From Candidatus Neomicrothrix sp. UBA2974 (GTDB lineage: Bacteria > Actinomycetota > Acidimicrobiia > Acidimicrobiales > MedAcidi-G1), in the NCBI GenBank assembly GCA_002348705.1, contig DEAU01000019.1:57592-121591 (forward strand): 64,000 bases of DNA, given 5' to 3'. The notes under the pieces were generated by a model. It made no database searches. It was not told where the DNA came from and saw nothing but the letters and a program-made list of their open reading frames with translations. This document shows, piece by piece, positions 7,430 to 16,315 of this stretch (the stretch's first letter is position 1; each line of letters opens with the position of its first letter). The position numbers and the translations under genes were made by a program.

Positions 7430-7453
7430 CTTACCCCTTAATCAAGGGGTAAG
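7430..7453. terminator. hairpin terminator between convergent genes
   Basis: CTTACCCCTT (7430-7439) and AAGGGGTAAG (7444-7453) form a perfect 10-bp stem with an AATC loop. It begins 3 nt after the Crp-family stop and overlaps the stop codon of the convergent dienelactone hydrolase, so it can end both transcripts. Confidence 0.75.
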
Positions 7454-8098
7454 CCAGGCCAGCGCCCGCGACCAAGCATCGGCCGCGTCGTCAGCCCTGT
7501 GGGCCGGCCGCGAAGAATCATGCACGAATCCGTGGTCGGCACCTTCGTAACTGACAACGGTGGCACCGGTAGCCTCTAAAGCGCTGACCTCATCGGGCGG
7601 TGTCCACTTGTCGTCACACCCCACGATGGCCAGAACCGATGAAGCCTCACCGGTAGTCAACGCATCCAAGGGCTCACCCTGCACGGGGCTCTGCCAGGCC
7701 TCGGGTACTCGGATCATTCCGTAGAACGAGCAGTGTCGGTCAAATCTCCCCGTGCCAACAGCTTTGAGGGTGTACATACCTCCCATGCAAAAACCGAGGA
7801 CGCCGACAGTCCCTCCGCCGGTCAAATCGGCGGCGGCCATGGCATCACCAAGCACTCGGTCGTCGTCCAGCTCAGACGCTGTAGCAAGCCGATCAGCTAC
7901 TTCTAGGTGCTCACGACCCGGGTAAAGCTCGAAGGCGGCTACCGACCAGTTGTTCTCAGCGGCTAGGCGAGCAACCAATCGGTCAAACAGGGGTCGCATC
8001 CCCATGACGTCAGGTATAACAACAAGTCCCCTTACTGATGGTCCAGATGGCGGGTGGACGAGTTCGACAGCAGTCCCAGAAGAGAGTTCAGTGCGCAT
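7442..8098 (-). CDS. dienelactone hydrolase family protein
   Basis: A 218-residue alpha/beta hydrolase of the DLH family. The nucleophile is a cysteine in GFCMGG; the other triad members are Asp in GCDDKWTPPDE and His in GADHGFVHDSSRPAH. The early GLVVIPDVMGMRP supplies the oxyanion region. Classical members open dienelactone rings in aromatic degradation, but many actinobacterial paralogues are general esterases with unknown substrates, and no catabolic neighbours are present. It sits downstream of radA with a 48-nt gap and ends in a shared hairpin. Confidence 0.88.
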   Translation of the reverse strand: MRTELSSGTAVELVHPPSGPSVRGLVVIPDVMGMRPLFDRLVARLAAENNWSVAAFELYPGREHLEVADRLATASELDDDRVLGDAMAAADLTGGGTVGVLGFCMGGMYTLKAVGTGRFDRHCSFYGMIRVPEAWQSPVQGEPLDALTTGEASSVLAIVGCDDKWTPPDEVSALEATGATVVSYEGADHGFVHDSSRPAHRADDAADAWSRALAWLTP

Positions 8099-8146
8099 GG
8101 GTTCGATTCCTAGCAGGCATCACCGTCCCGGAAAACGGCGGGGCGA

Positions 8147-9571
8147 TCAGTTAGCCGAAAGCAAGCCGACGGCTGCGGCAGCTTCAGCCAGGTTTCCGAC
8201 ACGGATCAACTCAACTCCTTCGACTGCAGTGACGGTTCCAGCAGGAACGACTGCTCGGCTGTACCCAAGACGAACCGCCTCGCGCAACCGTCGCTCGGTC
8301 CCGACTACCTGTCGCAGTTCGCCACCCAGGCCTACCTCACCGAGGGCCACGGTGTCGTCGACTCGGGGATTGGAAACGCCCCCTCCCACCGGTCGTCCAG
8401 TCACCCCGGACACCACGGCGAGAGCCAAGGGCAGGTCGGCAGCCGGTTCAGTCGCCGACGCCCCGCCGACAACCGTGGCATAGACGTCGAGCGCCCCGAG
8501 GCTGATCCCGACCCGGCGGTCCAACACTGCAAGCAACAAGGCCAAACGCCGTCCATCGAGACCCTGCGGCGAACGACGGGGATGCGGCATGGTGGCCCGC
8601 ACCACCAGCGCCTGAATCTCAACCAGCAGAGGTCGATGGCCTTCCAACGTGGGTAGAACAACTGAACCAGCCACGTCTGCCGCGCGGTCATCTAGGAACA
8701 ACCGGCTTGGGTCATCGACCGACCGGAGACCATCCTCCGCCATCTCGAACAGGCCAATCTCGTCGGTTGGTCCGAATCGGTGCTTGACCACGCGCAGCAC
8801 ACGCAGGGCTTGGTGGCGATCGCCGGTCAGTTCAACCACCGTGTCGACAAGGTGCTCCAATGCTTTGGGCCCAGCCAGAGAACCTTCCTTGGTGAGGTGA
8901 CCTACTAGCACTGTGGCCAAAGACCGGGCCTTTGCCTCAGTCACCAAACGCTGCGCAGCAGCCCGCACCTGACCGATCGAACCCGGCAAACCTCTTTCGT
9001 CATTTACCTGCACCGTCTGGATCGAGTCGACAACAACTAGGTCCGGCTTAAGGTCTTCGACCCGATCAATGACGGCATCAACCGAGCCAGAGTCGACCAG
9101 CCAAAGGTCTTTGTAGACAGCCTTCAGACGCTCGGCCCGCAACCGGACCTGGGCGGCTGACTCCTCGGCACTGACCAGCAAGACCCGACCGCCAGATCGA
9201 ACCCGCTCGGCGGCCAGTTGCAGTGTGAGCGTCGACTTCCCGATACCCGGTTCACCACTAATCAGGGTGACCGAACCCGGAACTAGGCCCCCGCCAAGCG
9301 CTCTGTCAGCCTCGGTCAGGCCGGTCGGCTCTGCGACCCAGTTAGTGGACTCGATATCGGTCAGCGACCGCAGATGGACAACCTCGTCAAACGCTGTCCT
9401 GATGGATGCTTCGGGCCCGACAACCGGGACCTCTTCGAGGACGTTCCACTCGCCGCAGGTCCCACATCGCCCTACCCACGCAGGGTGGGGGGTCCCGCAG
9501 GAGGTGCATTCGAAGACTGTCCGGGAACGGGACACCGACCGGGTAGTGGGTCGTCTAGTCACGCTTGTCAT
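8147..9571 (-). CDS. radA: DNA repair protein RadA
   Basis: RadA/Sms, a RecA-like helicase that drives branch migration in homologous recombination. With ATG 9571 the protein has 474 residues, the family norm. It shows a C4 zinc finger (Cys22, Cys25, Cys36, Cys39), Walker A GEPGIGKS (106-113), Walker B LVVVDSIQT, the KNRFG-type motif as KHRFGPTDEIG, and a C-terminal Lon-like domain ending near LIRVGNLAEAA. The frame is open further upstream but that sequence overlaps the preceding gene and is not RadA-like. It lies 67 nt downstream of the lipoprotein/HAD gene. disA, often next to radA in actinobacteria, is absent. Confidence 0.95.
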   Translation of the reverse strand: MTSVTRRPTTRSVSRSRTVFECTSCGTPHPAWVGRCGTCGEWNVLEEVPVVGPEASIRTAFDEVVHLRSLTDIESTNWVAEPTGLTEADRALGGGLVPGSVTLISGEPGIGKSTLTLQLAAERVRSGGRVLLVSAEESAAQVRLRAERLKAVYKDLWLVDSGSVDAVIDRVEDLKPDLVVVDSIQTVQVNDERGLPGSIGQVRAAAQRLVTEAKARSLATVLVGHLTKEGSLAGPKALEHLVDTVVELTGDRHQALRVLRVVKHRFGPTDEIGLFEMAEDGLRSVDDPSRLFLDDRAADVAGSVVLPTLEGHRPLLVEIQALVVRATMPHPRRSPQGLDGRRLALLLAVLDRRVGISLGALDVYATVVGGASATEPAADLPLALAVVSGVTGRPVGGGVSNPRVDDTVALGEVGLGGELRQVVGTERRLREAVRLGYSRAVVPAGTVTAVEGVELIRVGNLAEAAAAVGLLSAN

Positions 9572-9638
9572 GAAGAGGAACCTAGGGATCTCCTGTGACA
9601 GAGTTCTCCCATGCGGGTGGCTGGACTGTCGCAGTCCC

Positions 9639-11150
9639 TCAGATCTCGTCCGGTCGCCGGGGCCGAAACAAGGCTGCAAACCCGTCGATGATCGGATGCG
9701 AGAAGCCTTCCGGCACCAAAGCCGATCCGCGTAACAGCACGGTTGACATTCCAAGCCCACGGGCCGCCTCCAGAGTGGCTGGTTCGGAGTCCACGAGCAA
9801 CATGTCGGTGAAATCCACCCCCGACATCCGGCGCAGTGCCTCAAACATGGTCTGGCTGGGCTTTCGAGCCCCGATCTCTCCAGACGCAACCCAAGGGTCG
9901 ACCCGATCATCGAGGCCGAACCGCTGCCGCAACTGAAGCGACCACGAAAGTACGGAGTTCGTCAGACAGGCGACTGGCAAGCCGCGCTCATCCATCTTGT
10001 CGAGGAAAGGCAACACGTCAGCTCGCATCCGCACTCGCGACAGATAATCAGCGTCTAAAGCAACCGGGTCGCCCGACACGCCCACCGACGACCAGAACTC
10101 AGCACTGGACAACTGTCCCAAACTGGCAGCCCGGTACCGGTCCGCTACCTCGCTGGGATCAACTACGCCGCCTAGGCCCCGAACGTAAGGAACTAGGAGG
10201 CCTTCAGGATCGTTACCTGAATCCCACACCACACCTATCCCGCCCAATACGACAAGGCGCAACTCGCGCCCCGATGTCGTAGCCACCGGGGGCCGCCCCT
10301 CTTGGATTGTTTCTGGAACTCCTACCTTGGAATCCGACGCTCCTCCTACGGACTCACCTAGTTTGCGTCGGCGCGATAGCAGCACCCGCAGGCCATGGAA
10401 GGCAAGAGTCGCGACCAAAAGGCCACCGGCGATCGTTGCCACAGTGCGCCAGATCTTCGGTGCCGAATCCTCAAGCACTGACTCGGCGGAGAACCGCAAC
10501 GGTGCCGGATCTCCCAGAACCACCGTCCACCGCCTCTCAGTTGGACCTACTGCGCGACCGTCCAGAGTCGACTCGTCAGATCCAATCGGCATGACCGCCA
10601 CTAACGTCAGAGAGAACGAACGTGCTGGATCACAAGACCCGTCTGGGCATCCAGCCAACTCGGCCAACTCGCCATCCGATCGGGCAAACGGCAAACCGTC
10701 CAAGGCGGCTGCCAGGTCGTCGTCGGTAAGCAGCCCTAGCCCTTCGGACAGGTCAATCTTGCCCGATAGGCGCCAAGTTGTTTGGGCGAATTTCCGATAT
10801 CGGTCCAGGTACACATCGCTGATGACGGACGGCCCGATCACCTCGGCCAGCACGGTTGCTAGACGGTCCGGGTGGTCAAAGGCCTTGGTAGCAGTAATGC
10901 GAACGGAACCGGAGGCATCTGTGGTTGGCCCATCGATACGCCAGCCGGCAACTACGAGGTCGTCAACGCGAACTCGTTCATTGAACGAACCGATGGCCAT
11001 GACGGCTTTCGCATCCAACTCCACAGCGACGCCAACAGTGCCGGAGCCGTCAGTAGCAACCTCCACGGTAACCGTGGCGTCCGCCCGACAGCCGGTCAGA
11101 ACCAGTAGGACGGCCAGAAGCAGGCCTGAAACGGCCGCGAGGCGAGGCAT
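9639..11150 (-). CDS. lipoprotein with membrane anchor fused to a degenerate HAD-like domain
   Basis: A 503-residue composite protein. Residues 1-21 form a lipoprotein signal with lipobox LTGC (Cys21). Residues 22-230 look like the actinobacterial LppM/DUF3153 lipoprotein domain (VTVEVATDGSGTVGVAVELD), exported. A single helix at about 236-258 follows, then a basic stop-transfer RRRK and a low-complexity linker. Residues 296-495 resemble a HAD phosphatase (CLTNS motif II, ARKPSQTMFEALRR motif III Lys430, LLVDSEPATLEAARGLGM motif IV). Motif I reads LVVLGGIGVVWD: the nucleophilic Asp is Gly303 and the acid/base Asp is Ile305, so phosphatase activity is unlikely. It lies between clpC and radA. 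The reading frame is continuous, so this is a real fusion unless there is a sequencing error. Confidence 0.8.
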   Translation of the reverse strand: MPRLAAVSGLLLAVLLVLTGCRADATVTVEVATDGSGTVGVAVELDAKAVMAIGSFNERVRVDDLVVAGWRIDGPTTDASGSVRITATKAFDHPDRLATVLAEVIGPSVISDVYLDRYRKFAQTTWRLSGKIDLSEGLGLLTDDDLAAALDGLPFARSDGELAELAGCPDGSCDPARSFSLTLVAVMPIGSDESTLDGRAVGPTERRWTVVLGDPAPLRFSAESVLEDSAPKIWRTVATIAGGLLVATLAFHGLRVLLSRRRKLGESVGGASDSKVGVPETIQEGRPPVATTSGRELRLVVLGGIGVVWDSGNDPEGLLVPYVRGLGGVVDPSEVADRYRAASLGQLSSAEFWSSVGVSGDPVALDADYLSRVRMRADVLPFLDKMDERGLPVACLTNSVLSWSLQLRQRFGLDDRVDPWVASGEIGARKPSQTMFEALRRMSGVDFTDMLLVDSEPATLEAARGLGMSTVLLRGSALVPEGFSHPIIDGFAALFRPRRPDEI

Positions 11151-11177
11151 CGTGCCGGCGAGGCCGCCGGAAATAGG

Positions 11178-13715
11178 CTACTCGGCGCCCTCGACCGCCA
11201 TCTCGACGGTCGGCGGCTCGAATCCAGCGGTGGCCCGGAAAACGACTCGCTTGCCATTTCGGGCGTCCGGATCGTCCGGCGCCTCCTCGACGTCAACCAC
11301 AATGATCTCACCGGCCGAGAACTCCTTGTGGAGCAAACGCTCCGACATCGGGTCCTCAACAAGGCGCTGGATGGCTCGACGCAGCGGTCGGGCTCCCATC
11401 GACGGGTCGTAGCCCTCCTCGGCCAAGTGATGCTTGGCCGCCTCGGTCAACTCAAGACCCATTCCCTGACCAGCCAGTTGGGCGGCCAGTCTGGTGATCA
11501 TCAGGTCGACGATGCGGGCCACCTCATTCAACGACAACTCGTGGAAGACAATCGTGTCGTCAATGCGGTTCAGGAATTCAGGCCGGAAGTGTGCCTTGAG
11601 GGCGTCGTTAACCTTGGCCTTCATCCGCTCGTAGGTGACCGCCTCATCGGCCTTGGTGAAGCCCAGATTCGCCTTTCGCAAGTCAGCCGTGCCGAGGTTC
11701 GAGGTCATGATGAGAACGGTGTTTCGAAAATCGACGCTTCGCCCCTGCGAGTCCGTGAGGCGACCCTCCTCCAGAATCTGCAACAGGGTGTTGAACACAT
11801 CAGGATGGGCCTTCTCAACTTCGTCAAAAAGCACCACCGAGAACGGGCGCCGGCGCACTGCCTCGGTCAGTTGGCCACCCTCCTCGTAGCCGACGTAGCC
11901 GGGAGGCGAGCCGACAAGTCGGCTAACCGTGTGTTTCTCCATGTACTCGGACATGTCGAGGGAAATCAAAGCTTGCTCGTCGCCGAACAAGAACTCGGCA
12001 AGTGTCTTGGCCAACTCGGTCTTCCCAACGCCAGATGGACCAAGGAAGATGAACGAACCAGAGGGGCGCTTTGGGTCTTTGAGGCCAGCCCGCGTGCGTC
12101 GGATGGCCTGACTAACGGCATGAATAGCGTCTTCCTGACCGATGACACGCTTGTGGAGTTCATCTTCCATCGTGAGGAGCTTTTGGGTCTCCTCCTCGGT
12201 GAGTTTGTAGACAGGAATACCGGTCCATACTGAGAGCACTTCTGCAATGGCCTCTTCATCGACCTCGTCGAACAGGTCTTGACCGTCAGACCGCAGATCA
12301 GCCTCGCGCTCCTCTTTGCGGGCCTGCAGTTCCTTCTCGCTATCGCGCAGACGGCCCGCCTCCTCGAAGTCCTGAGCTTCTACGGCGGCCTTCTTGCGCT
12401 GAACCACTTCAGCTAGGTCAGCCTCAATCTCGCGGAGATCATCCGGCGTGTGCATCCGCTTGATGCGCAACCGAGAGCCGGCCTCGTCAATCAGGTCGAT
12501 GGCCTTGTCGGGTAGGTGCCGGTCAGAGATATAGCGGTCGGCCAAATTGGCCGCAGCAACCAGCGCCTGGTCAGTGATAGTGACCCGATGGTGGCTCTCA
12601 TAACGCTCCCGAAGTCCCTTGAGAATCTCGATGGTGTGAGGCACAGTCGGCTCATCGACGGTGATGGGCTGGAAACGGCGCTCGAGGGCAGCGTCTTTCT
12701 CGAGGTGCTTGCGGTACTCGTCGAGCGTGGTCGCACCGATGGTCTGTAACTCGCCTCGCGCGAGCATCGGCTTGAGAATAGAAGCAGCGTCAATGGCACC
12801 CTCGGCGGCACCGGCACCAACCAGTGTGTGGATCTCGTCGATGAACAGGACGATGTCGCCTCTAGTACGTATCTCCTTGAGAACCTTCTTGAGCCGCTCC
12901 TCAAAGTCACCGCGGTAACGGGATCCAGCAACTAGGGCACCAAGGTCCAGCGTGTACAACTGTTTGTCGCAGATGGTCTCTGGGACGTCGTCGTTAGCGA
13001 TCATCTGAGCGAGACCCTCGACGATTGCCGTCTTGCCCACACCGGGCTCGCCAATCAGCACGGGGTTGTTCTTGGTACGTCGGGACAGAACCTGCATCAC
13101 CCGTTCTGACTCGCGGTGTCGGCCGATGACCGGATCAAGCTTCTTCTCGCGAGCAGCCTGTGTGAGGTTGCGACCAAACTGGTCGAGAACCAGCGAGCCA
13201 GACGGCGAGTCACCACCGCTACCTCCCGAGGTTGCGCCGGCCTTTTCACGCGACTCCGACGGCCCTTGGCCGGACCCGGAGTATCCAGAAAGCAGTTGAA
13301 TGATCTGCTGACGGACTCTGGATAGGTCCGCTCCCAACTTCACGAGAACCTGGGCGGCGACGCCCTCGCCCTCGCGGATCAGTCCGAGCAAAATATGTTC
13401 AGTACCGATGTAGTTGTGTCCCAACTGCAGGGCCTCGCGCAACGAGAGCTCCAAGACCTTCTTAGCTCGCGGCGTGAAGGGGATGTGACCACTCGGAGAA
13501 CTGGCGCCTTGACCGATGAGCTCCTCAACCTGACCGCGCACCGCCTCCAGCGATATCCCAAGGGATTCAAGACCCTTCGCGGCCACGCCTTCGCCCTCAT
13601 GGATCAGTCCGAGCAAAATATGTTCAGTGCCGATGTAGTTGTGGTTCAGCAGGCGCGCTTCTTCCTGGGCGAGCACCACAACCCTTCGAGCCCTGTCGGT
13701 GAACCGTTCGAACAA
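11178..13715 (-). CDS. clpC: ATP-dependent Clp protease ATPase subunit ClpC
   Basis: ClpC, the Hsp100 unfoldase that feeds substrates to ClpP. The start is TTG 13715, 8 nt after AGGAGG, giving the standard FERFTDRARRVVVLAQEEAR beginning and 845 residues; the longer upstream frame is not ClpC-like. Order: two Clp_N repeats (about 1-145), AAA1 with GEPGVGKT and VLFIDEIHTL, a UVR/middle domain (about 420-460, KKAAVEAQDFEEAGRLRD), AAA2 with GPSGVGKTE and VVLFDEVEKAH, and a ClpB-D2-small domain at the end. All ATPase motifs are intact. It diverges from the polyprenyl synthase gene across 134 nt. Confidence 0.97.
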   Translation of the reverse strand: MFERFTDRARRVVVLAQEEARLLNHNYIGTEHILLGLIHEGEGVAAKGLESLGISLEAVRGQVEELIGQGASSPSGHIPFTPRAKKVLELSLREALQLGHNYIGTEHILLGLIREGEGVAAQVLVKLGADLSRVRQQIIQLLSGYSGSGQGPSESREKAGATSGGSGGDSPSGSLVLDQFGRNLTQAAREKKLDPVIGRHRESERVMQVLSRRTKNNPVLIGEPGVGKTAIVEGLAQMIANDDVPETICDKQLYTLDLGALVAGSRYRGDFEERLKKVLKEIRTRGDIVLFIDEIHTLVGAGAAEGAIDAASILKPMLARGELQTIGATTLDEYRKHLEKDAALERRFQPITVDEPTVPHTIEILKGLRERYESHHRVTITDQALVAAANLADRYISDRHLPDKAIDLIDEAGSRLRIKRMHTPDDLREIEADLAEVVQRKKAAVEAQDFEEAGRLRDSEKELQARKEEREADLRSDGQDLFDEVDEEAIAEVLSVWTGIPVYKLTEEETQKLLTMEDELHKRVIGQEDAIHAVSQAIRRTRAGLKDPKRPSGSFIFLGPSGVGKTELAKTLAEFLFGDEQALISLDMSEYMEKHTVSRLVGSPPGYVGYEEGGQLTEAVRRRPFSVVLFDEVEKAHPDVFNTLLQILEEGRLTDSQGRSVDFRNTVLIMTSNLGTADLRKANLGFTKADEAVTYERMKAKVNDALKAHFRPEFLNRIDDTIVFHELSLNEVARIVDLMITRLAAQLAGQGMGLELTEAAKHHLAEEGYDPSMGARPLRRAIQRLVEDPMSERLLHKEFSAGEIIVVDVEEAPDDPDARNGKRVVFRATAGFEPPTVEMAVEGAE

Positions 13716-13849
13716 CGGGATGCCTCCTAACTCTGACCGTTTCCCGTCACTAGCGAGTGTATCCACGACCCGTGGCGCTGCTTCCCGCAGTTCCGCGACC
13801 TGTGAAATGACCATTTCGGGCTTTGCTCGCAAGCCCGTATCCTCAACAT

Positions 13850-14863
13850 GTGGTAGATCTCGTCCCTATCTCTGTCCCACAGGCGAACAGCCTGCTCGAC
13901 CTACCCGGCATGTCCGATGGCTTGGCGCGGACCGAAGACGAGATACGCAAGGTCGTCGAGTCCAAAGATCCTTTCCTCACTGAAGTGGCCCGCCACTTGA
14001 TCGATGCCGGCGGCAAGCGCGTCCGTCCCGCGCTATGCATAACCAGCTCGCAGGTATTGGAAATCAACCCTGGCCTGGCCTCCTATGAAGTGGTGCGGGG
14101 CGGCGTAGCCGTCGAGTTGGTCCATCAGGGCTCGCTTTACCACGACGACGTAATGGACGGCGCCGAGACTCGCCGCACCGTCCAGAGCGTCAACGCTCGC
14201 TGGGGCAACCTGGAGGCCATTCTGGCTGGCGACTACCTACTGGCCCGAGCCTCCGAGATCGCTGCCGATCTGGGTACAGAGGTAGCTGGCCTGCTGGCTT
14301 CGACTATCGCCGAGTTGTGCGAGGGTCAGGTCCACGAATTGCGGTATGCCTTCGCCTTGGATCGCAGCGAAGGTGACTACTTAGCGTCCATCGCCGGAAA
14401 GACCGCCTCGCTACTTGCCACAGCGGCCCGCATTGGTGCTCTGGTGGCCGGCTACCCGCGCGATGTCATCGAAGCTGTAACCGCTTTCGGCCACAATTAT
14501 GGGATGGCTTTCCAGGTGGTCGATGACCTTCTCGACGTGGTCGCGACGGACGAGCAATTGGGCAAGCCGGCCGGCAACGATCTGGTCGAAGGCACCTACA
14601 CGCTGCCGGTAATCCGGGCTCTGGCTGGATCGGCCGGTGAAGAGCTACGAGAGTTGCTGGGCGGCCCGATCAACGACGCAACCCGAGACCGGGTGAAGGA
14701 CCTATTGAAATCCGACGATTCCATTGCCGCTACGAGGACCACCGCCACCGAATTTCTAGATCAAGCAACTGCTGCGCTGGATTCCCTTGGTAACGAACCA
14801 GCGGTCGGCACGCTGCGAACCACTTGTAGCTTGCTGCTCGATCGCCTTGACTCGGCTGGATAA
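13850..14863 (+). CDS. polyprenyl diphosphate synthase
   Basis: A trans-isoprenyl diphosphate synthase that condenses IPP units onto an allylic primer. The first Asp-rich motif is DDVMD (in SLYHDDVMDGAETRR) and the second is DDLLD (in FQVVDDLLDVVATDEQLGK); HLIDAGGKRVRPAL binds IPP. The composition around the first motif suits a long-chain (menaquinone side-chain type) enzyme, but chain length is inferred. GTG 13850 (337 residues) is preferred because the preceding codons are non-conserved; TTG 13823 and ATG 13910 remain possible. No Shine-Dalgarno is evident, so the mRNA may be nearly leaderless. It can use the MEP-pathway products of the nearby ispD/ispF. Confidence 0.9.
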   Translation: MVDLVPISVPQANSLLDLPGMSDGLARTEDEIRKVVESKDPFLTEVARHLIDAGGKRVRPALCITSSQVLEINPGLASYEVVRGGVAVELVHQGSLYHDDVMDGAETRRTVQSVNARWGNLEAILAGDYLLARASEIAADLGTEVAGLLASTIAELCEGQVHELRYAFALDRSEGDYLASIAGKTASLLATAARIGALVAGYPRDVIEAVTAFGHNYGMAFQVVDDLLDVVATDEQLGKPAGNDLVEGTYTLPVIRALAGSAGEELRELLGGPINDATRDRVKDLLKSDDSIAATRTTATEFLDQATAALDSLGNEPAVGTLRTTCSLLLDRLDSAG

Positions 14864-14884
14864 AGGTCGACAGGGACACGGGAC

Positions 14885-16315
14885 CTACTGCTCGGGTCGT
14901 AGCGTTGGAAAGAGAATCACGTCACGGATAGACGTGGAACCGGTCAGGAGCATGACGAGGCGATCCATTCCAATCCCTAGCCCGCCGGTAGGCGGCAACC
15001 CGTACTCCAGTGCCCGCAGATAATCCTCGTCGACGATCATTGCCTCCTCGTCACCAGCCTCCTTGGCGACTACCTGGGCGTTGAACCGGAACCGCTGCTC
15101 ATCGGGGTCGACCAATTCGGTGAAGGCGTTACAGACTTCGCGCCCAGCAACGATTCCCTCGAACCGCTCTACCCAACCGGGATAGTCACGGTGGTCGCGG
15201 GAGAGCGGTGAAACCTCCTTCGGATAGTCCATGACAAACACCGGGTCCCAAAGTTCAGGTTCAGTGGTTTTCTCATAGAGCTCTTGGATCAACTTCCCTG
15301 GGCCGTCACCGTCCTTTACGGAGATGTCGCGCTCCTCACACAACTGCACAAGTTCTGAGCGGGGGGTATCGAGGTCGACCTCAATGCCACCGTGCTCGGC
15401 TAGCAGTTCCAGAAGAGTGCGGCGGCGCCAAGGCGCCGAAAGTTCCAAATCCCGCCCGTCATAGGTGAGAGACGTGGTCCCACACACCTCGATAGCTAGG
15501 TGTTCAACCAACTGCTCGACCAGTTCCATCACATCGTGGTAATCCGCATATGCCTGGTAGAGCTCAAGCATCGTGAACTCGGGGTTGTGACGGGTAGACA
15601 GCCCCTCGTTGCGAAACACCCGGGCGATCTCGAAGACCCTTTCCATACCACCCACAGTTAGCCGCTTCAGATAGAGCTCAGGGGCAATCCGCAAGTAGAG
15701 GTCAAGGTCTAGAGCATTGTGGTGCGTGGTAAACGGCCGGGCTAGAGCCCCACCGGGAATGGGATGAAAGACCGGTGTCTCAACTTCGAGAAAACCGCGG
15801 TCCTCCAGCCACCGGCGGGTGGCTGACATGATCCGACTGCGGGTAGTAAACGCTTCCCGGACCTCGTCGTTAACCCATAGGTCGACATACCGCTGCCGGA
15901 ACCGGGTATCGACGTCGCTGATCCCGTGCCATTTATCCGGAAAGCTCCGGCGGGCCTCGGCAAGCCGCACCCACTCGTCAACCCGGATGCTCAGTTCGCC
16001 ACGACGGGTTCGCAGAACCTCGCCGGTTACGCCTATCCAGTCCCCAAGATGAAGACCCGTGAAACCATCGAAATCGGGTGTGGAGCGCTCCAATGCGAAC
16101 AGTTGGACCCTGCCAGTTGCGTCCTGCAGGTCGCCGAAGGCCAGTTTGCCCTGATCGCGGCGGAGCATCAGCCGTCCAGCCAGGGACACGGCGTGTCCGG
16201 ATTCTTCGCCGTCAGCTAGGCCTGACCAGGTCTCCTCCACAGCTGCGGCCGTAGACGTCGGCTCAAACCGGTAGGGAATCTCCCTTGTCATCTCGCCGGG
16301 GTTCTCGTCGGTCAC
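14885..16315 (-). CDS. lysS: lysyl-tRNA synthetase (class II)
   Basis: Class II LysRS, 476 residues. An N-terminal OB-fold anticodon-binding domain (about 40-140) is followed by the catalytic core: motif 1 in the MSATRRWLEDRGFLEVETP region, motif 2 FRNEGLSTRHNPEFTMLELY, and motif 3 GLPPTGGLGIGMDRLVML. The C-terminus DVILFPTLRPEQ is typical. It starts with GTG and overlaps coaX by 4 nt (GTGA), with AGAGG ahead, so it is translationally coupled as the last gene of nadC-coaX-lysS. The core lysS/panK neighbourhood is shared with mycobacteria. Confidence 0.98.
   Translation of the reverse strand: MTDENPGEMTREIPYRFEPTSTAAAVEETWSGLADGEESGHAVSLAGRLMLRRDQGKLAFGDLQDATGRVQLFALERSTPDFDGFTGLHLGDWIGVTGEVLRTRRGELSIRVDEWVRLAEARRSFPDKWHGISDVDTRFRQRYVDLWVNDEVREAFTTRSRIMSATRRWLEDRGFLEVETPVFHPIPGGALARPFTTHHNALDLDLYLRIAPELYLKRLTVGGMERVFEIARVFRNEGLSTRHNPEFTMLELYQAYADYHDVMELVEQLVEHLAIEVCGTTSLTYDGRDLELSAPWRRRTLLELLAEHGGIEVDLDTPRSELVQLCEERDISVKDGDGPGKLIQELYEKTTEPELWDPVFVMDYPKEVSPLSRDHRDYPGWVERFEGIVAGREVCNAFTELVDPDEQRFRFNAQVVAKEAGDEEAMIVDEDYLRALEYGLPPTGGLGIGMDRLVMLLTGSTSIRDVILFPTLRPEQ

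Noticed and set aside
9572..9910. RadA with 113 extra N-terminal residues
   Set aside because: The added part overlaps the conserved end of the HAD-like domain in another frame; RadA begins just before its zinc finger.
10327..11412. 361-codon open frame on the plus strand over the lipoprotein/HAD gene and the end of clpC
   Set aside because: Composition is Ser/Arg/Thr-rich without any conserved motif; it is the antisense shadow of two well-supported genes.
11328..12233. 301-codon open frame on the plus strand inside clpC
   Set aside because: It lies wholly antisense to conserved ClpC AAA2 sequence and has no recognisable product.
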